From: Chitinophagaceae bacterium
GTDB taxonomy: Bacteria > Bacteroidota > Bacteroidia > Chitinophagales > Chitinophagaceae
Direction of reading: 5' to 3'
DNA: 64,000 nt
NCBI GenBank assembly: GCA_947457465.1
Contig: CANGWB010000003.1
Coordinates: 1 to 64,000, forward strand
The position numbers were made by a program, and so were the translations under genes. Under the pieces are notes generated by a model, which was not told where the DNA came from, did no database searches, and saw only the letters and a program-made list of their open reading frames with translations. Positions 52,731 to 61,370 of the stretch are shown here, in pieces (positions within the stretch are counted from its first letter, which is position 1; each line of letters begins with the position of its first letter).

Positions 52731-53087
52731 ATGAACAACTACGAACTGATGGTGATCTTCACCCCGGTTCTGAGCGAGGAAGACTTCAAAGCAGCGCAGA
52801 AGAAATTCGCGAAGCTGGTCTCCGAAAACGGCGGTTCCGTCGTGGCTGAGAACGCATGGGGACTCAAAGCTTTGGCTTATCCCATCCAGAAAAAAACGAC
52901 CGGACTCTATTGGGTAATGGAATTCACTTCCCCGGCCGAATCCATTGAAAAGCTGAAAATTCAGCTGTTGCGTGACGAGAGTGTACTCCGTCACCTCTGC
53001 ACCAAACTCGATAAATACGCCGTCGAGTACAATGCACGCAAGAAAAGTGGTGTAAAAACTGGTTCAGAAAAAGCAATGGAGGCTTAA
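52731..53087 (+). CDS. rpsF: 30S ribosomal protein S6
   Basis: 118 residues. Binds S18 and 16S rRNA in the platform of the small subunit. MNNYELMVIFTPVLSEE is the usual N terminus; KALAYPIQKKTTGLYWVMEFTSP and LRDESVLRHLCTKLDKYA are typical core segments. First gene of the rpsF-rpsR-rplI operon; 3 bp before rpsR. Confidence 0.97.
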   Translation: MNNYELMVIFTPVLSEEDFKAAQKKFAKLVSENGGSVVAENAWGLKALAYPIQKKTTGLYWVMEFTSPAESIEKLKIQLLRDESVLRHLCTKLDKYAVEYNARKKSGVKTGSEKAMEA

Positions 53088-53090
53088 GAC

Positions 53091-53354
53091 ATGGCAAAGA
53101 ACGAGATCAAATATCTAACCGCGATCAAGACCGACAAACGGGTCAAGAAATTCTGTCGTTTCAAAAAATACGGCATGCGGTATGTCGACTACAAAGACAT
53201 CGAATTCCTGAAAAAATTCCTGAACGAACAAGGTAAGTTGTTGCCCCGTCGACTGAGCGGCAACAGCCTCAAATACCAGCGGAAAGTTTCTGATGCGGTT
53301 AAAAAAGCCCGCCAGATGGCCCTGCTGCCTTACGTAACGGATCTATTGAAATAA
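53091..53354 (+). CDS. rpsR: 30S ribosomal protein S18
   Basis: 87 residues, small-subunit protein that pairs with S6. Basic, with [36 protein letters not shown] and the closing [14 protein letters not shown]. The family's RRxx(C) context appears as FCRFKKYG. A 67-nt spacer with two hairpins separates it from rplI. Confidence 0.97.
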   Translation: MAKNEIKYLTAIKTDKRVKKFCRFKKYGMRYVDYKDIEFLKKFLNEQGKLLPRRLSGNSLKYQRKVSDAVKKARQMALLPYVTDLLK

Positions 53355-53421
53355 CCGCATCCTAATTCTTCCGAAGGGAAGAAGACAGTGGTCCATTCAC
53401 TGGGTGCACAAAAAGAAGAAC

Positions 53422-53868
53422 ATGGATATCATTCTCATTAAAGATGTAGACAACCTGGGCGGCGTCAACGAAGTCGTAAAGGTGAAAAACGGATACGCAC
53501 GCAATTTCCTCATCCCACGCAAACTGGCTGTTGAATGCAGTCCCAGCAACATGAAGCAGCTCGAAGAGCGCCTCAAGCAAGTGCGTAAGAAAGAGGAACT
53601 GATGCTCGCAGAGATCAACAGCGTGATCGCGAAACTGAACGAAGGTCCTGTTAAGATCAGTGCCAAAACCGGTACGAGCGGAAAGATCTTCGGTAGCATC
53701 ACAGCCCTTCAGATCAGCCGTGCGATCCGCGAACAACGCGGTTACGAAATCGACCGACGCAAGATCACTATGCCTGAAGAAGTAAAAGAACTGGGCACTT
53801 ATAAAGCATCCATTGATTTCGGAAACGGTAAACACGCCGATGTTGAATTCGAACTGGTAGCAGAATAA
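53422..53868 (+). CDS. rplI: 50S ribosomal protein L9
   Basis: 148 residues from the ATG at 53422, preceded by AAGAAGAA; a GTG at 53404 would add six residues and is not typical. MDIILIKDVDNLGGVNEVVKVKNGYARNFLIP is the N-terminal 23S rRNA-binding domain with the RNP-like segment, followed by a long connecting helix (SPSNMKQLEERLKQVRKKEEL) and a C-terminal domain (LQISRAIREQRGYEIDRRKI). Last gene of the operon, closed by a terminator. Confidence 0.96.
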   Translation: MDIILIKDVDNLGGVNEVVKVKNGYARNFLIPRKLAVECSPSNMKQLEERLKQVRKKEELMLAEINSVIAKLNEGPVKISAKTGTSGKIFGSITALQISRAIREQRGYEIDRRKITMPEEVKELGTYKASIDFGNGKHADVEFELVAE

Positions 53869-53887
53869 GAGTTGAACGACAAAACTG

Positions 53888-53935
53888 GAAGGGTGAAAGG
53901 TGAATTTATTTCATCTTTCACCCTTCTTCTTTATA
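53888..53935 (+). terminator. Terminator of the rpsF-rpsR-rplI operon
   Basis: Twelve-base-pair stem GAAGGGTGAAAG / CTTTCACCCTTC (53888-53899 with 53915-53926) and a T-rich tail (TTCTTTATAC). Starts 19 bp after the rplI stop. Confidence 0.85.
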
Positions 53936-54009
53936 CAATATGCTGATTATCAAATATTTGCAAAATTATAGATACCAAAAAAAATTATGCACATCGAATA
54001 AAAACGCCG

Positions 54010-54017
54010 TACTTTTG
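54010..54017 (+). promoter_or_regulatory. -7 element of the RRM-protein gene
   Basis: TACTTTTG matches TAnnTTTG and is 102 nt before the ATG at 54120. The long leader fits cold-inducible RNA-binding proteins. Confidence 0.5.
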
Positions 54018-54119
54018 TTCTTTCGGTGTTCGTTCAGTTTCACAGACCGGAGTCATTCGCTTATTCGGCATGTTCACGGGGTTGTTTACTGTTGACACTA
54101 TCATTTAAAACATCTCAAG

Positions 54120-54515
54120 ATGAACATTTATGTTGGAAACCTCAGCTGGAACCTGAAAGATCAGGACCTGGCTAATCTCTTCGCCGAGTATGGTGAAGTA
54201 ACTGTTGCTAAAATCATCAACGACAAATTCACTGGCCGTAGTAAAGGCTTCGGATTTGTTGAAATGGCTAACGACGACCAAGCTCAGGCTGCTATTGCTG
54301 CTCTGAATGGTAGTGCGGTTGATGGCCGTAACATCGTGGTAAACGAAAGCCGTCCCAAGCCTGAAGGTGAGTACAAGAAGCGCCCCTTCAATGGTGGCGG
54401 TGGTGGTGGTGGCTTCCGTCGCGGTGGTGGCGGTGGCGGATTCAACCGCGGTGGCGGTGGCGGATACAACCGCAACGACAGCTACGGTGGTGGTGGATTC
54501 GAAGGCGGTTACTAA
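54120..54515 (+). CDS. Glycine-rich RNA-binding protein (single RRM)
   Basis: 131 residues. RRM at 1-80 with RNP2 IYVGNL (3-8) and RNP1 KGFGFVEM (about 42-49). The remainder is a Gly/Arg/Tyr-rich tail with three or four hexaglycine-type runs broken by FRR, FNR and YNR. Such proteins bind single-stranded RNA and are often cold-induced chaperones; Bacteroidota commonly have several. Its own promoter with a long leader and its own terminator point to independent regulation. The Gly repeats look like CRISPR-scale periodicity at the DNA level but are coding. Confidence 0.92.
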   Translation: MNIYVGNLSWNLKDQDLANLFAEYGEVTVAKIINDKFTGRSKGFGFVEMANDDQAQAAIAALNGSAVDGRNIVVNESRPKPEGEYKKRPFNGGGGGGGFRRGGGGGGFNRGGGGGYNRNDSYGGGGFEGGY

Positions 54516-54540
54516 TCCCCCTCAACAAACACAAACATTC

Positions 54541-54576
54541 GAATGTCCGGCCCTTGGGTCGGACATTCTTTTTTTA
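54541..54576 (+). terminator. Terminator of the RRM-protein gene
   Basis: Stem GAATGTCCG / CGGACATTC (54541-54549 with 54560-54568) with further possible pairing toward a CTTG loop, followed by seven or more T. Confidence 0.9.
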
Positions 54577-54614
54577 ACGAAGTCCGACTGACACATTCAG
54601 TAACTTAGCCCCGC

Positions 54615-56153
54615 ATGACGGAAAAAATTCTGATCCTCGATTTTGGATCCCAATACACCCAACTCATCGCCCGCGCTGTTCGTGAGGCCAATATTTATTG
54701 CGAGATCATCCCCTATCACCAATCTTTCGAGTGGACTGATGATCTTCGCGGCATCATCCTCTCCGGTTCGCCTTGTTCGGTGAATGATGCCGATGCACCA
54801 ACGGTTCCAGTACAAGCATTCGCTCAAAATCGACCTGTACTCGGAATTTGCTATGGCGCACAACTCACCGCAAAACAACTCGGCGGACACGTAGCCAAAA
54901 GCAATAAACGCGAATACGGCCGTGCCCAACTGAACAGTCGCAACAACGACCCGATACTAGCCAATATTCCGGCCTCCTCGCAGGTGTGGATGAGTCACAG
55001 CGACAGTATTCAAGCCCTTCCCGCCGACTTCCAACTATTGGCCGATACAGAGAGCATACCCGTCGCAGCCTTTCGCTCTTCCCCGAACGCTACCCATCAT
55101 CCGATCTACGGCGTGCAGTTCCACCCGGAAGTTTACCATTCCACCGATGGCAAACAACTACTCCGAAACTTTTTAATGGATGTCTGTGGCTGTCATGGCG
55201 ATTGGACACCCTCTCATTTCATCTCCGATACAGTTGACCAGCTTCGTAAACAGATCGGCAACCGAAAAGTGATCATGGCCCTGAGTGGCGGTGTCGACTC
55301 CACGGTGGCCGCCACGTTAATTCATCGTGCAGTCGGCGACCAACTTCACGGCATATTCGTCGATAATGGCGTGCTGCGATATCAGGAATTTGAACAGGTG
55401 ATGGAGACATACCACTCCCTCGGACTCAATATCACCGGCATCGACGCAAAACAACGTTTCTACAATGAACTGGCCGAACAAACCGATCCGGAGACCAAAC
55501 GAAAGATCATCGGCCGACTCTTTATTGATGTGTTTCAGGAAGAAGCGAAAAAGATCGATGGTGTAGGATTACTCGGTCAAGGAACCATTTACCCCGACGT
55601 GATCGAAAGTGTTTCAGTACACGGCCCCTCTGTCACCATCAAATCACATCACAACGTTGGCGGACTACCTGCACACTTACATCTCGAACTCGTAGAACCA
55701 CTCCGCTTCCTTTTCAAAGATGAAGTACGAAAAGTGGGACGAGAACTGGGAATCCCTTCCCACCTGATCGACCGCCATCCGTTCCCCGGACCCGGCCTGG
55801 CGATTCGCATACTCGGAGAAGTAAACGAAGAAAAAGTATCGCTCCTTCAACGAGCCGATCACATTTATACGAATGCACTCCGTGAGTCAGGTTTGTATGC
55901 AGAAGTATGGCAAGCCGGAACGATCCTGCTACCGGTAAAAAGTGTTGGAGTGATGGGCGATGAACGAACATATGAATACACAGTAGCCCTTCGAGCTGTC
56001 ACCAGCGTAGACGGAATGACCGCCGACTGGGCACATCTACCCTATTCCTTTCTAGCAGATGTATCCAATGCCATTATCAACCAGGTAAGAGGCATCAATC
56101 GAGTCGTCTACGACATCAGCAGTAAACCACCAGCTACTATCGAATGGGAATAA
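54615..56153 (+). CDS. guaA: GMP synthase (glutamine-hydrolysing)
   Basis: Aminates XMP to GMP. 512 residues. N-terminal glutamine amidotransferase class I (1-190): [17 protein letters not shown], catalytic Cys in GICYGAQL (about 79-86), and [12 protein letters not shown]-pyrophosphatase domain: SGGVDST (about 223-229). C-terminal dimer domain: [19 protein letters not shown] and [15 protein letters not shown]. Start [11 protein letters not shown]. Upstream TAACTTAG at 54601-54608 is one base off the TAnnTTTG -7 box and sits 6 nt before the ATG, as in other genes here. It overlaps the next gene by 10 bp. Confidence 0.97.
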   Translation: MTEKILILDFGSQYTQLIARAVREANIYCEIIPYHQSFEWTDDLRGIILSGSPCSVNDADAPTVPVQAFAQNRPVLGICYGAQLTAKQLGGHVAKSNKREYGRAQLNSRNNDPILANIPASSQVWMSHSDSIQALPADFQLLADTESIPVAAFRSSPNATHHPIYGVQFHPEVYHSTDGKQLLRNFLMDVCGCHGDWTPSHFISDTVDQLRKQIGNRKVIMALSGGVDSTVAATLIHRAVGDQLHGIFVDNGVLRYQEFEQVMETYHSLGLNITGIDAKQRFYNELAEQTDPETKRKIIGRLFIDVFQEEAKKIDGVGLLGQGTIYPDVIESVSVHGPSVTIKSHHNVGGLPAHLHLELVEPLRFLFKDEVRKVGRELGIPSHLIDRHPFPGPGLAIRILGEVNEEKVSLLQRADHIYTNALRESGLYAEVWQAGTILLPVKSVGVMGDERTYEYTVALRAVTSVDGMTADWAHLPYSFLADVSNAIINQVRGINRVVYDISSKPPATIEWE

Positions 56154-57334
56154 AATCAACAATACATTGGATTCTTGCCTGCTGTATGGGAATTCTCTCC
56201 CTCCAGACAAATGCTCAATCAACCCTTAACCCATCCGGATCGACAGTTGTATTATTCTTGCCCCTTCACCTCGACAGTATTTACGATGCGCAGGGACAAT
56301 ACCGTTTGAAACGATACGAATTCCCTCGATTCGTGAGCGCACCACTAGAATTCTATCAAGGATTCAAAGAAGCACTTGATTCGCTCAGAAAGAGTCCGGG
56401 TGATTTCACGTTAAGAGTGATCGATACCCGCTCTGAAAGTTCACCAATGAGGTCACTTTTTCAGAATGATTCCATCACAAAAGCCAACTTATGGCTTTTC
56501 TTCGGGAACGCCGCTGAAAGCCGCGTGATCGCCGAGGCATCCAAAAATCATAAAGTTCCTGTCATCAACATCAATTTACCCAACCATGCAGGTATAGAGA
56601 ATAACCCTTTTTATTTTCTCTGGAACAACACACTAGAGACCCAGTGTGAAGGAATTTACCGCCATTGGCAACAATACTATCCTTTGGAGGACATTATCCT
56701 AGTACGCAAGAAAGGAAGTATCGAAGACCGTATCCTGAATCACATCAAAGAGGTAGATAAAAATACTAGAAGCGTGCCGATCCGGTACCGGATCCTTGAA
56801 ACAGCAGACAGCATAACCACCAATGCTTTGGCTGCCCTGATGGATTCAACCAAACAAACAGTCTTATTCGGCGCCAGCCTCGATGAACGGTTTGCCAGAA
56901 ATCTGGCAACGGCAACTACATCCCTTGTAAAAACCGGCTATAAAGTAGAGCTGATGGGTATGTCTACTTGGGAAAATATCCAAGAGTTAAATACAACCCG
57001 TTTTCGAAACACCAAAATCACCATTCCTACCCCATTCTTTTATCGAAGAGCAGATGACTTGAGCAAGCGATTGCAGTCAAAATTCTTAGAGATCAATTAC
57101 AGTAAACCCAGCGACACCTACTTGCGCGGATATGAAATAGCTTGGATGCTTCATGCGCTGCTACAAAAAAATAAGGATCTCGCCGAAGTACTTCCCGGAC
57201 CAAAAAAATTACTCTTTGGAGAAATCAACTGGCAACCGGCTATTGATACAGCTACTTTGCACCTCAATTACTTTGAGAATAAGAAAATCTATTTCGTGAA
57301 ACGAATGGAAGGCTCCGTCCTTTCCGTCCGCTGA
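56144..57334 (+). CDS. Periplasmic-binding-protein-like protein next to guaA
   Basis: 396 residues. Signal peptide 1-24 ([16 protein letters not shown]). The mature part resembles type 1 periplasmic binding fold proteins: [14 protein letters not shown] opening strand, [35 protein letters not shown], and a second lobe with [15 protein letters not shown] and [11 protein letters not shown]. In other Bacteroidota I recall relatives beside guaA that also carry an N-terminal LysM domain; none is visible here. Ligand is not known. It overlaps guaA by 10 bp and precedes the PdeM-like gene by 4 bp, so the three are probably one operon. Confidence 0.65.
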   Translation: MGIKSTIHWILACCMGILSLQTNAQSTLNPSGSTVVLFLPLHLDSIYDAQGQYRLKRYEFPRFVSAPLEFYQGFKEALDSLRKSPGDFTLRVIDTRSESSPMRSLFQNDSITKANLWLFFGNAAESRVIAEASKNHKVPVININLPNHAGIENNPFYFLWNNTLETQCEGIYRHWQQYYPLEDIILVRKKGSIEDRILNHIKEVDKNTRSVPIRYRILETADSITTNALAALMDSTKQTVLFGASLDERFARNLATATTSLVKTGYKVELMGMSTWENIQELNTTRFRNTKITIPTPFFYRRADDLSKRLQSKFLEINYSKPSDTYLRGYEIAWMLHALLQKNKDLAEVLPGPKKLLFGEINWQPAIDTATLHLNYFENKKIYFVKRMEGSVLSVR

Positions 57335-57338
57335 CGCT

Positions 57339-57989
57339 ATGCTCCAACCGGTTCAACTCCCAATACGTCTACAAACCTGCTGGTTATCCCCCCAGCGTTG
57401 TCTCTATTGGGAGAAAAAAGAAACACTTGTCATCGGCGGATTTCAGCTGGGTAATTTTCCCGAATCCCTTGAGCAACCCCAACGCCGCTCAAGCCTGGAA
57501 CGCATGCAGGAACAATTACTACTGTTCAAAGCACAGCGTATTCTCTTCATAGGAGGTTTTCCGTTGCCGGAAAACAATCAATACCTCGAAGATTTTATTC
57601 AATGGCGAAAACGCTTCCAATCCCTTCGGATCGATTTCGTTCTATCGTACAGCAGTCCCGTTGCCGAATCATTGTTATTCGCTCAGGGAGTACACATCCA
57701 TCCCGGAATCCTGAAGGAAGATCCATTTGTTTGGATCGGTAGCCGGATTGCCGAAGAGAAATGGAAGACCGGTACAGAAACCAATTACCTCATCAGTGGG
57801 TATGAAGACCCCGGCTATAAAAAGTTCGGAACTCCCAGGCAACAACCCGGCGTACCAGCTTTCTATTTCACGCCCACACACGGAATGCTACCGGCCTTCA
57901 GTCGACCAAAAGGTGAAGATCTTGTGAAACCGGGAAAAGACGAGCTGCTGTGGCTAACGCACCAGGATCACCTGATCAAGAAACCTTAA
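57339..57989 (+). CDS. PdeM-like metallophosphoesterase homologue lacking all metal ligands
   Basis: 216 residues. Order, spacing and flanking sequence fit the ligase-associated PdeM/metallophosphoesterase family: RCLYWEKKETLVIGGFQLG (about 20-38), QRILFIGGFPLP (66-77), RIDFVLSYSSP (97-107), NYLISGYEDPG (149-159) and AFYFTPTHGMLPAF (174-187). In the canonical family these places read xxDxHLG, xxGDxxH, xGNHD and SGHxHPG; here the ligand Asp/His/Asn residues are GGFQ, GGFP, SYSS and GYED. Every metal-binding position I can align is changed, while structural residues (LG, SG, PG, LPAF) stay. Inference: a folded, non-catalytic relative. The reading frame is intact. It is the third gene after guaA and its stop shares TTAA with the convergent DUF5916 gene. 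Confidence 0.72.
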   Translation: MLQPVQLPIRLQTCWLSPQRCLYWEKKETLVIGGFQLGNFPESLEQPQRRSSLERMQEQLLLFKAQRILFIGGFPLPENNQYLEDFIQWRKRFQSLRIDFVLSYSSPVAESLLFAQGVHIHPGILKEDPFVWIGSRIAEEKWKTGTETNYLISGYEDPGYKKFGTPRQQPGVPAFYFTPTHGMLPAFSRPKGEDLVKPGKDELLWLTHQDHLIKKP

Positions 57990-60442
57990 CCTTTTTTACG
58001 AAATCGATCAGCATCCAGAAAATAGATGAACCGAACACTCACCTCATGTCCGTGTCGCAGGTTGAAACTTCCGGATAGATTATCAAAATAAGGACGCTTT
58101 GCAGTGGAGATCGGCAAACGGTCCAACTCTGTCAGCCAATTTTTATAGCCAACGATCAGGCGACTCCCCAATCGATAATCCCAGGTTAGAAAAGCATCTA
58201 CATTGAAGAGATTGACATTGTCGTCACGACCGGGTAAAAACGCAAGTGGCAAAATATCACCTTTCGCATCGACGGAGTAGAAGGAAGAATAAGTCACTTG
58301 ATTCCAATAGTGTCTGGCCCGCAGCGAAAGATTCAGTCGATAGGCGAAATGATAGATGCCGGTGAGCAAGTTGGTAATCTCCTGATTACGTCGAAATCCC
58401 ACGATCGGACCGCCAGATGCATCTCTCACAAAAGCATAGCCGAGTTGATTCTCTTCCAATTTTGAATCGGTCTGCAGCTCCAGAATAAAACGATCATTGA
58501 ATCGATACCGAAGTCCGGTACCGATCATCGAGTACGTATTGTCAAACCGTTTTGCGTTCGCCCAGACGATATTATAGCGCCAATACAATTTCTTTCGGCT
58601 ATCGCTGCTTCCTTCCAGTTCAATGAAATAATTAGGTGGTAGACGCAAAGACCGGCCCGGCGTTCGAAGTTCAAAAAAGTCATTGGTCCAACCCGGCACC
58701 GCCCCCACCGTTACACTCGCATCCCAAAAATTCTTGAACCACCAAAAGGCTGTTGCAGAGGCATCTGCAGATACAAATCGGCGCGGATTATACAAATACA
58801 TCAACCGAGGGTTGATCGAATAACTGAACGTATTGAATCGCTTGGTCGGACGTTGTTCGCGATAGGCCAGCGTGGCAAAAAAGTTCATTTCATTGGGCGC
58901 CAGAAGAAAGCCCAGATCATTGGGGTCATAATTTTTAGATTCAATATTGGCCGTCCAATCGTATTGCCACAAACCGCTGATCTTGGAAAATTTCAGGTTG
59001 CCCGTCCACCCCCGCTTGTCGGTTGCATCCCAAACCTGACTATATCGGAATCTGGAACGAAGCACATGTACATTTTTCTTATCGAATAGCGCCAAATCAA
59101 CACCCGTCACATTCGCATCCCGCGCAGATCCATTACGGATCACATTGGTATTAGTGAAGGTGATTGAAGAACGATTTTTTAAGGCCTGATCCAATACCAC
59201 GATATTGTAATTTGCCAACGGCTCCGTTAGTATACTAGTATCTCTCCCATCCACGCGATTACGCAACCGCGCTTCCATAGGAGCCGCTATGGCATTGAAA
59301 ACACCCACGCCCAATTTATTTTGGTCGCGCCCAGAAAATTTAAATGCATTGTAGAGCTGGGTCCGTGATGGATTATGGCGTATCTCCCATTCCGGATTGG
59401 ATTGCGCAAATGCATTCACTCGGTAAAAACCTCTTGGGGTGGCCCCAACCCGGCGTGAATAGAACAATCTTGCTTTATTGAATAGCTCTGTTCCCTCTGT
59501 GAAAAAGGGACGGTTCTCCTGAAACTGAACTTCAAATGGCGTGAGATTGTTGACGACATTATCGGAGATCACTTGTCCGAAATCAGGCACCAGCGTCATG
59601 TCGAGCGTGAAACTTTCATTCACGCCTACTTTAAGATCCATGCCACCGTTTTGAAAATCATCGTTCTCAAATCCACCAGGCACAGGAGAGCGGGCAAATC
59701 CGGCCGATACATACGGAGATAAACTCAAACGCAACGGTGGTTCGATAGATTGCAATCCGCTTAACAAACCGAACTGATTCGCAAATCCGTCCTGTTGGGG
59801 ATTGATGGGATTCCAAAAGCTGCGCTCATTATTTCGGCGCGTGAAACGCAAGGCCTGTAATCCCCAATCCTGTACCTCACTCTTGGCAAAGCGCAAGGCA
59901 CTGTAAGGAATCATCATTTCGACCGTCCACCCCTTATCATGTATCCGCACTCGACTATCCCAAACAGCATCCCAGGACTTATCGCCATAAGCGCCGAAGC
60001 CTCCGTTGAAGGCGGGTGTGATCCGCGCATCGGTTTGTACGTTCACCGGCGTGACACCGAATTGGAATCCGTTCTGTTTATCGTTATAAGTATCGAAAAA
60101 GATCGAGAAGAAATCTACGTCCGCCTGCCCTTCCGCATCACGCGGCGTGAATTGCTTACGGATCAAGCGCGGGTCATCCGAGAGTTCAGCTCCCACATAG
60201 ATGGCCAGATTGTCGTAAAGAATACGAACCGTTGCAGATTGTGGCGCAGGGGCGCCCAGTACCGGAAAAACCTGAACAAAATTCGTGAGGGGTGATGCCT
60301 GCATCCACACCGAATCATTCAGCATCCCATCCAACTTCGGCGATCTAAGCGTTCGGGTAGCCACAGCGGTCTTGGGTGAAGTTTGTGCGATCGTCCACTG
60401 AGTAACACCCAACACAAACAGGAAGGAGAGAAAAATGCGCAT
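57986..60442 (-). CDS. CBM9-like/DUF5916 outer-membrane protein
   Basis: 818 residues. Signal peptide 1-19. Residues about 25-215 are a carbohydrate-binding-family-9-like sandwich (LRSPKLDGMLNDSVWMQASPL, VRILYDNLAIYVGAEL, DVDFFSIFFDTYNDKQNGFQF). About 230-818 are the DUF5916 barrel region (SLSPYVSAGFARSP, FTLDMTLVPDFGQV, FQENRPFFTEGTELF), rich in alternating aromatic strands, ending SVRFIYFLDADRFRKKG. Such proteins are common in this phylum; ligand and transport role are unproven. Its -7 box is 7 nt before the ATG, and a terminator from the upstream XRE gene overlaps that promoter region. The stop shares TTAA with the plus-strand PdeM-like gene. Confidence 0.85.
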   Translation of the reverse strand: MRIFLSFLFVLGVTQWTIAQTSPKTAVATRTLRSPKLDGMLNDSVWMQASPLTNFVQVFPVLGAPAPQSATVRILYDNLAIYVGAELSDDPRLIRKQFTPRDAEGQADVDFFSIFFDTYNDKQNGFQFGVTPVNVQTDARITPAFNGGFGAYGDKSWDAVWDSRVRIHDKGWTVEMMIPYSALRFAKSEVQDWGLQALRFTRRNNERSFWNPINPQQDGFANQFGLLSGLQSIEPPLRLSLSPYVSAGFARSPVPGGFENDDFQNGGMDLKVGVNESFTLDMTLVPDFGQVISDNVVNNLTPFEVQFQENRPFFTEGTELFNKARLFYSRRVGATPRGFYRVNAFAQSNPEWEIRHNPSRTQLYNAFKFSGRDQNKLGVGVFNAIAAPMEARLRNRVDGRDTSILTEPLANYNIVVLDQALKNRSSITFTNTNVIRNGSARDANVTGVDLALFDKKNVHVLRSRFRYSQVWDATDKRGWTGNLKFSKISGLWQYDWTANIESKNYDPNDLGFLLAPNEMNFFATLAYREQRPTKRFNTFSYSINPRLMYLYNPRRFVSADASATAFWWFKNFWDASVTVGAVPGWTNDFFELRTPGRSLRLPPNYFIELEGSSDSRKKLYWRYNIVWANAKRFDNTYSMIGTGLRYRFNDRFILELQTDSKLEENQLGYAFVRDASGGPIVGFRRNQEITNLLTGIYHFAYRLNLSLRARHYWNQVTYSSFYSVDAKGDILPLAFLPGRDDNVNLFNVDAFLTWDYRLGSRLIVGYKNWLTELDRLPISTAKRPYFDNLSGSFNLRHGHEVSVRFIYFLDADRFRKKG

Positions 60443-60449
60443 GAAGGGG

Positions 60450-60457
60450 CAAAAGTA
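60450..60457 (-). promoter_or_regulatory. -7 element of the CBM9/DUF5916 gene
   Basis: Minus-strand TACTTTTG matches TAnnTTTG, 7 nt before the ATG. It overlaps the end of the terminator tail of the upstream repressor gene. Confidence 0.45.
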
Positions 60458-60491
60458 AAAAAAGAAAGCGAGCAGGTAGTACCCGCTCGCT
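60456..60491 (-). terminator. Terminator of the XRE-S24 repressor gene
   Basis: Minus strand AGCGAGC-G-GGT-ACT-ACC-T-GCTCGCT (60491-60467), with one G-T pair, followed by TTCTTTTTTTAC. It ends 26 bp after the repressor stop. Confidence 0.8.
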
Positions 60492-60516
60492 ACTGAATTA
60501 GATCAACCTTAATCCG

Positions 60517-61266
60517 TCAGTTAAATCGTTTCTTCAAGGAGCTGACCTGCTGCTGCAGACCATTCACCACATTGGCCAGCTGAGACATGTCCCAACGAGG
60601 CTGTGTCGGCGGACGGGAAATGACCATCTGGGCTTGCCACATCTCGATCACCTCTTCCGTGCTCACGGTATATGGGTGAAACGTGGGATTGTCACTCACC
60701 AACGTCAGCTTATTTTTTTGCCGGCCATTCTTCTGAATACGCTTGTACACAATCCCTTCGTTTCGAGATATCACGATACAAGGAGTATCATTCTTGACTT
60801 CCTCGAGATCGTTCACCTTCTCGCCCACGATCACGGATCCACTGGGTGTCGGCAACATAGAATCACCCACTATTTCGAACGCCCGGTACTGCCCGCCGGT
60901 GAGCATCGGCAAGGTGAATGTATTCAGTTCATCGATGAACTCCGGATCGGCATACCCGGCCAAATAGCCGGCAGCCGCCTTCACCGGAACAAATGGTATC
61001 TCTGTTCGGGTGCCGGCCATCTTTAAGGCCCGACGCTTGGAGAGATAGGTACCTTTCTGCTCGCTGATGTCTTTTCTCAGCAGATCGTCAAGCGTGAGTT
61101 TGAACATATCCCCAACCTGTTCCAGCACATCGATGCGCGGCTCGGCACGCTCTTCTTCATAGGCGCCCAGCAAGGAACGTTTGATGTTGAGTTTGTTGGC
61201 GAATTCCTCCTGCGTCCAACCGCGGAGCTTTCGCAAATACCGAAGGTTTTGATTCGCGTAGGCCAT
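60517..61266 (-). CDS. XRE-family transcriptional regulator with S24 peptidase-like domain
   Basis: 249 residues. N-terminal helix-turn-helix (about 5-60: LRYLRKLRGWTQEEFANKLNIKRSLLGAYEEERAEP). C-terminal LexA/phage-repressor-type S24 domain (about 100-215) with the catalytic Ser in VGDSMLP and Lys in GIVYKRIQK, and an Ala-Ala-Gly in VKAAAGYLAGY that could be the autocleavage site. A short coiled tail (LANVVNGLQQQVSSLKKRF) may help dimerisation. So it may be inactivated by self-cleavage on stress, but no phage genes are nearby. An inverted repeat lies 13-33 bp upstream of its start. Targets beyond itself are unknown. Confidence 0.88.
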   Translation of the reverse strand: MAYANQNLRYLRKLRGWTQEEFANKLNIKRSLLGAYEEERAEPRIDVLEQVGDMFKLTLDDLLRKDISEQKGTYLSKRRALKMAGTRTEIPFVPVKAAAGYLAGYADPEFIDELNTFTLPMLTGGQYRAFEIVGDSMLPTPSGSVIVGEKVNDLEEVKNDTPCIVISRNEGIVYKRIQKNGRQKNKLTLVSDNPTFHPYTVSTEEVIEMWQAQMVISRPPTQPRWDMSQLANVVNGLQQQVSSLKKRFN

Positions 61267-61278
61267 AAAACCTAATTT

Positions 61279-61299
61279 ATTTAGTGCAACATGCTAAAT
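61279..61299. promoter_or_regulatory. Candidate operator between the repressor and surE
   Basis: Inverted repeat ATTTAG-N9-CTAAAT (61279-61284 with 61294-61299), beginning 13 bp upstream of the repressor ATG. Position suits autorepression by the XRE-S24 protein; the site is in the shared region with surE. Confidence 0.4.
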
Positions 61300-61356
61300 A
61301 TTTTAGAATTCACCAAAAGATTTTTTGGAAGCGCCCCTCAAACGGCAGGGGAATGA

Positions 61357-61364
61357 TAAATTTG
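61357..61364 (+). promoter_or_regulatory. -7 element of surE
   Basis: TAAATTTG matches TAnnTTTG and ends 6 nt before the surE ATG at 61371, implying a leaderless or nearly leaderless transcript. Confidence 0.5.
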
Positions 61365-61370
61365 AACTCC

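Noticed and set aside
54390-54480. Short GGTGGTGGC-type tandem repeats resembling a CRISPR-like or microsatellite array
   Set aside because: They encode the glycine-rich tail of the RRM protein in one open frame; no spacers.
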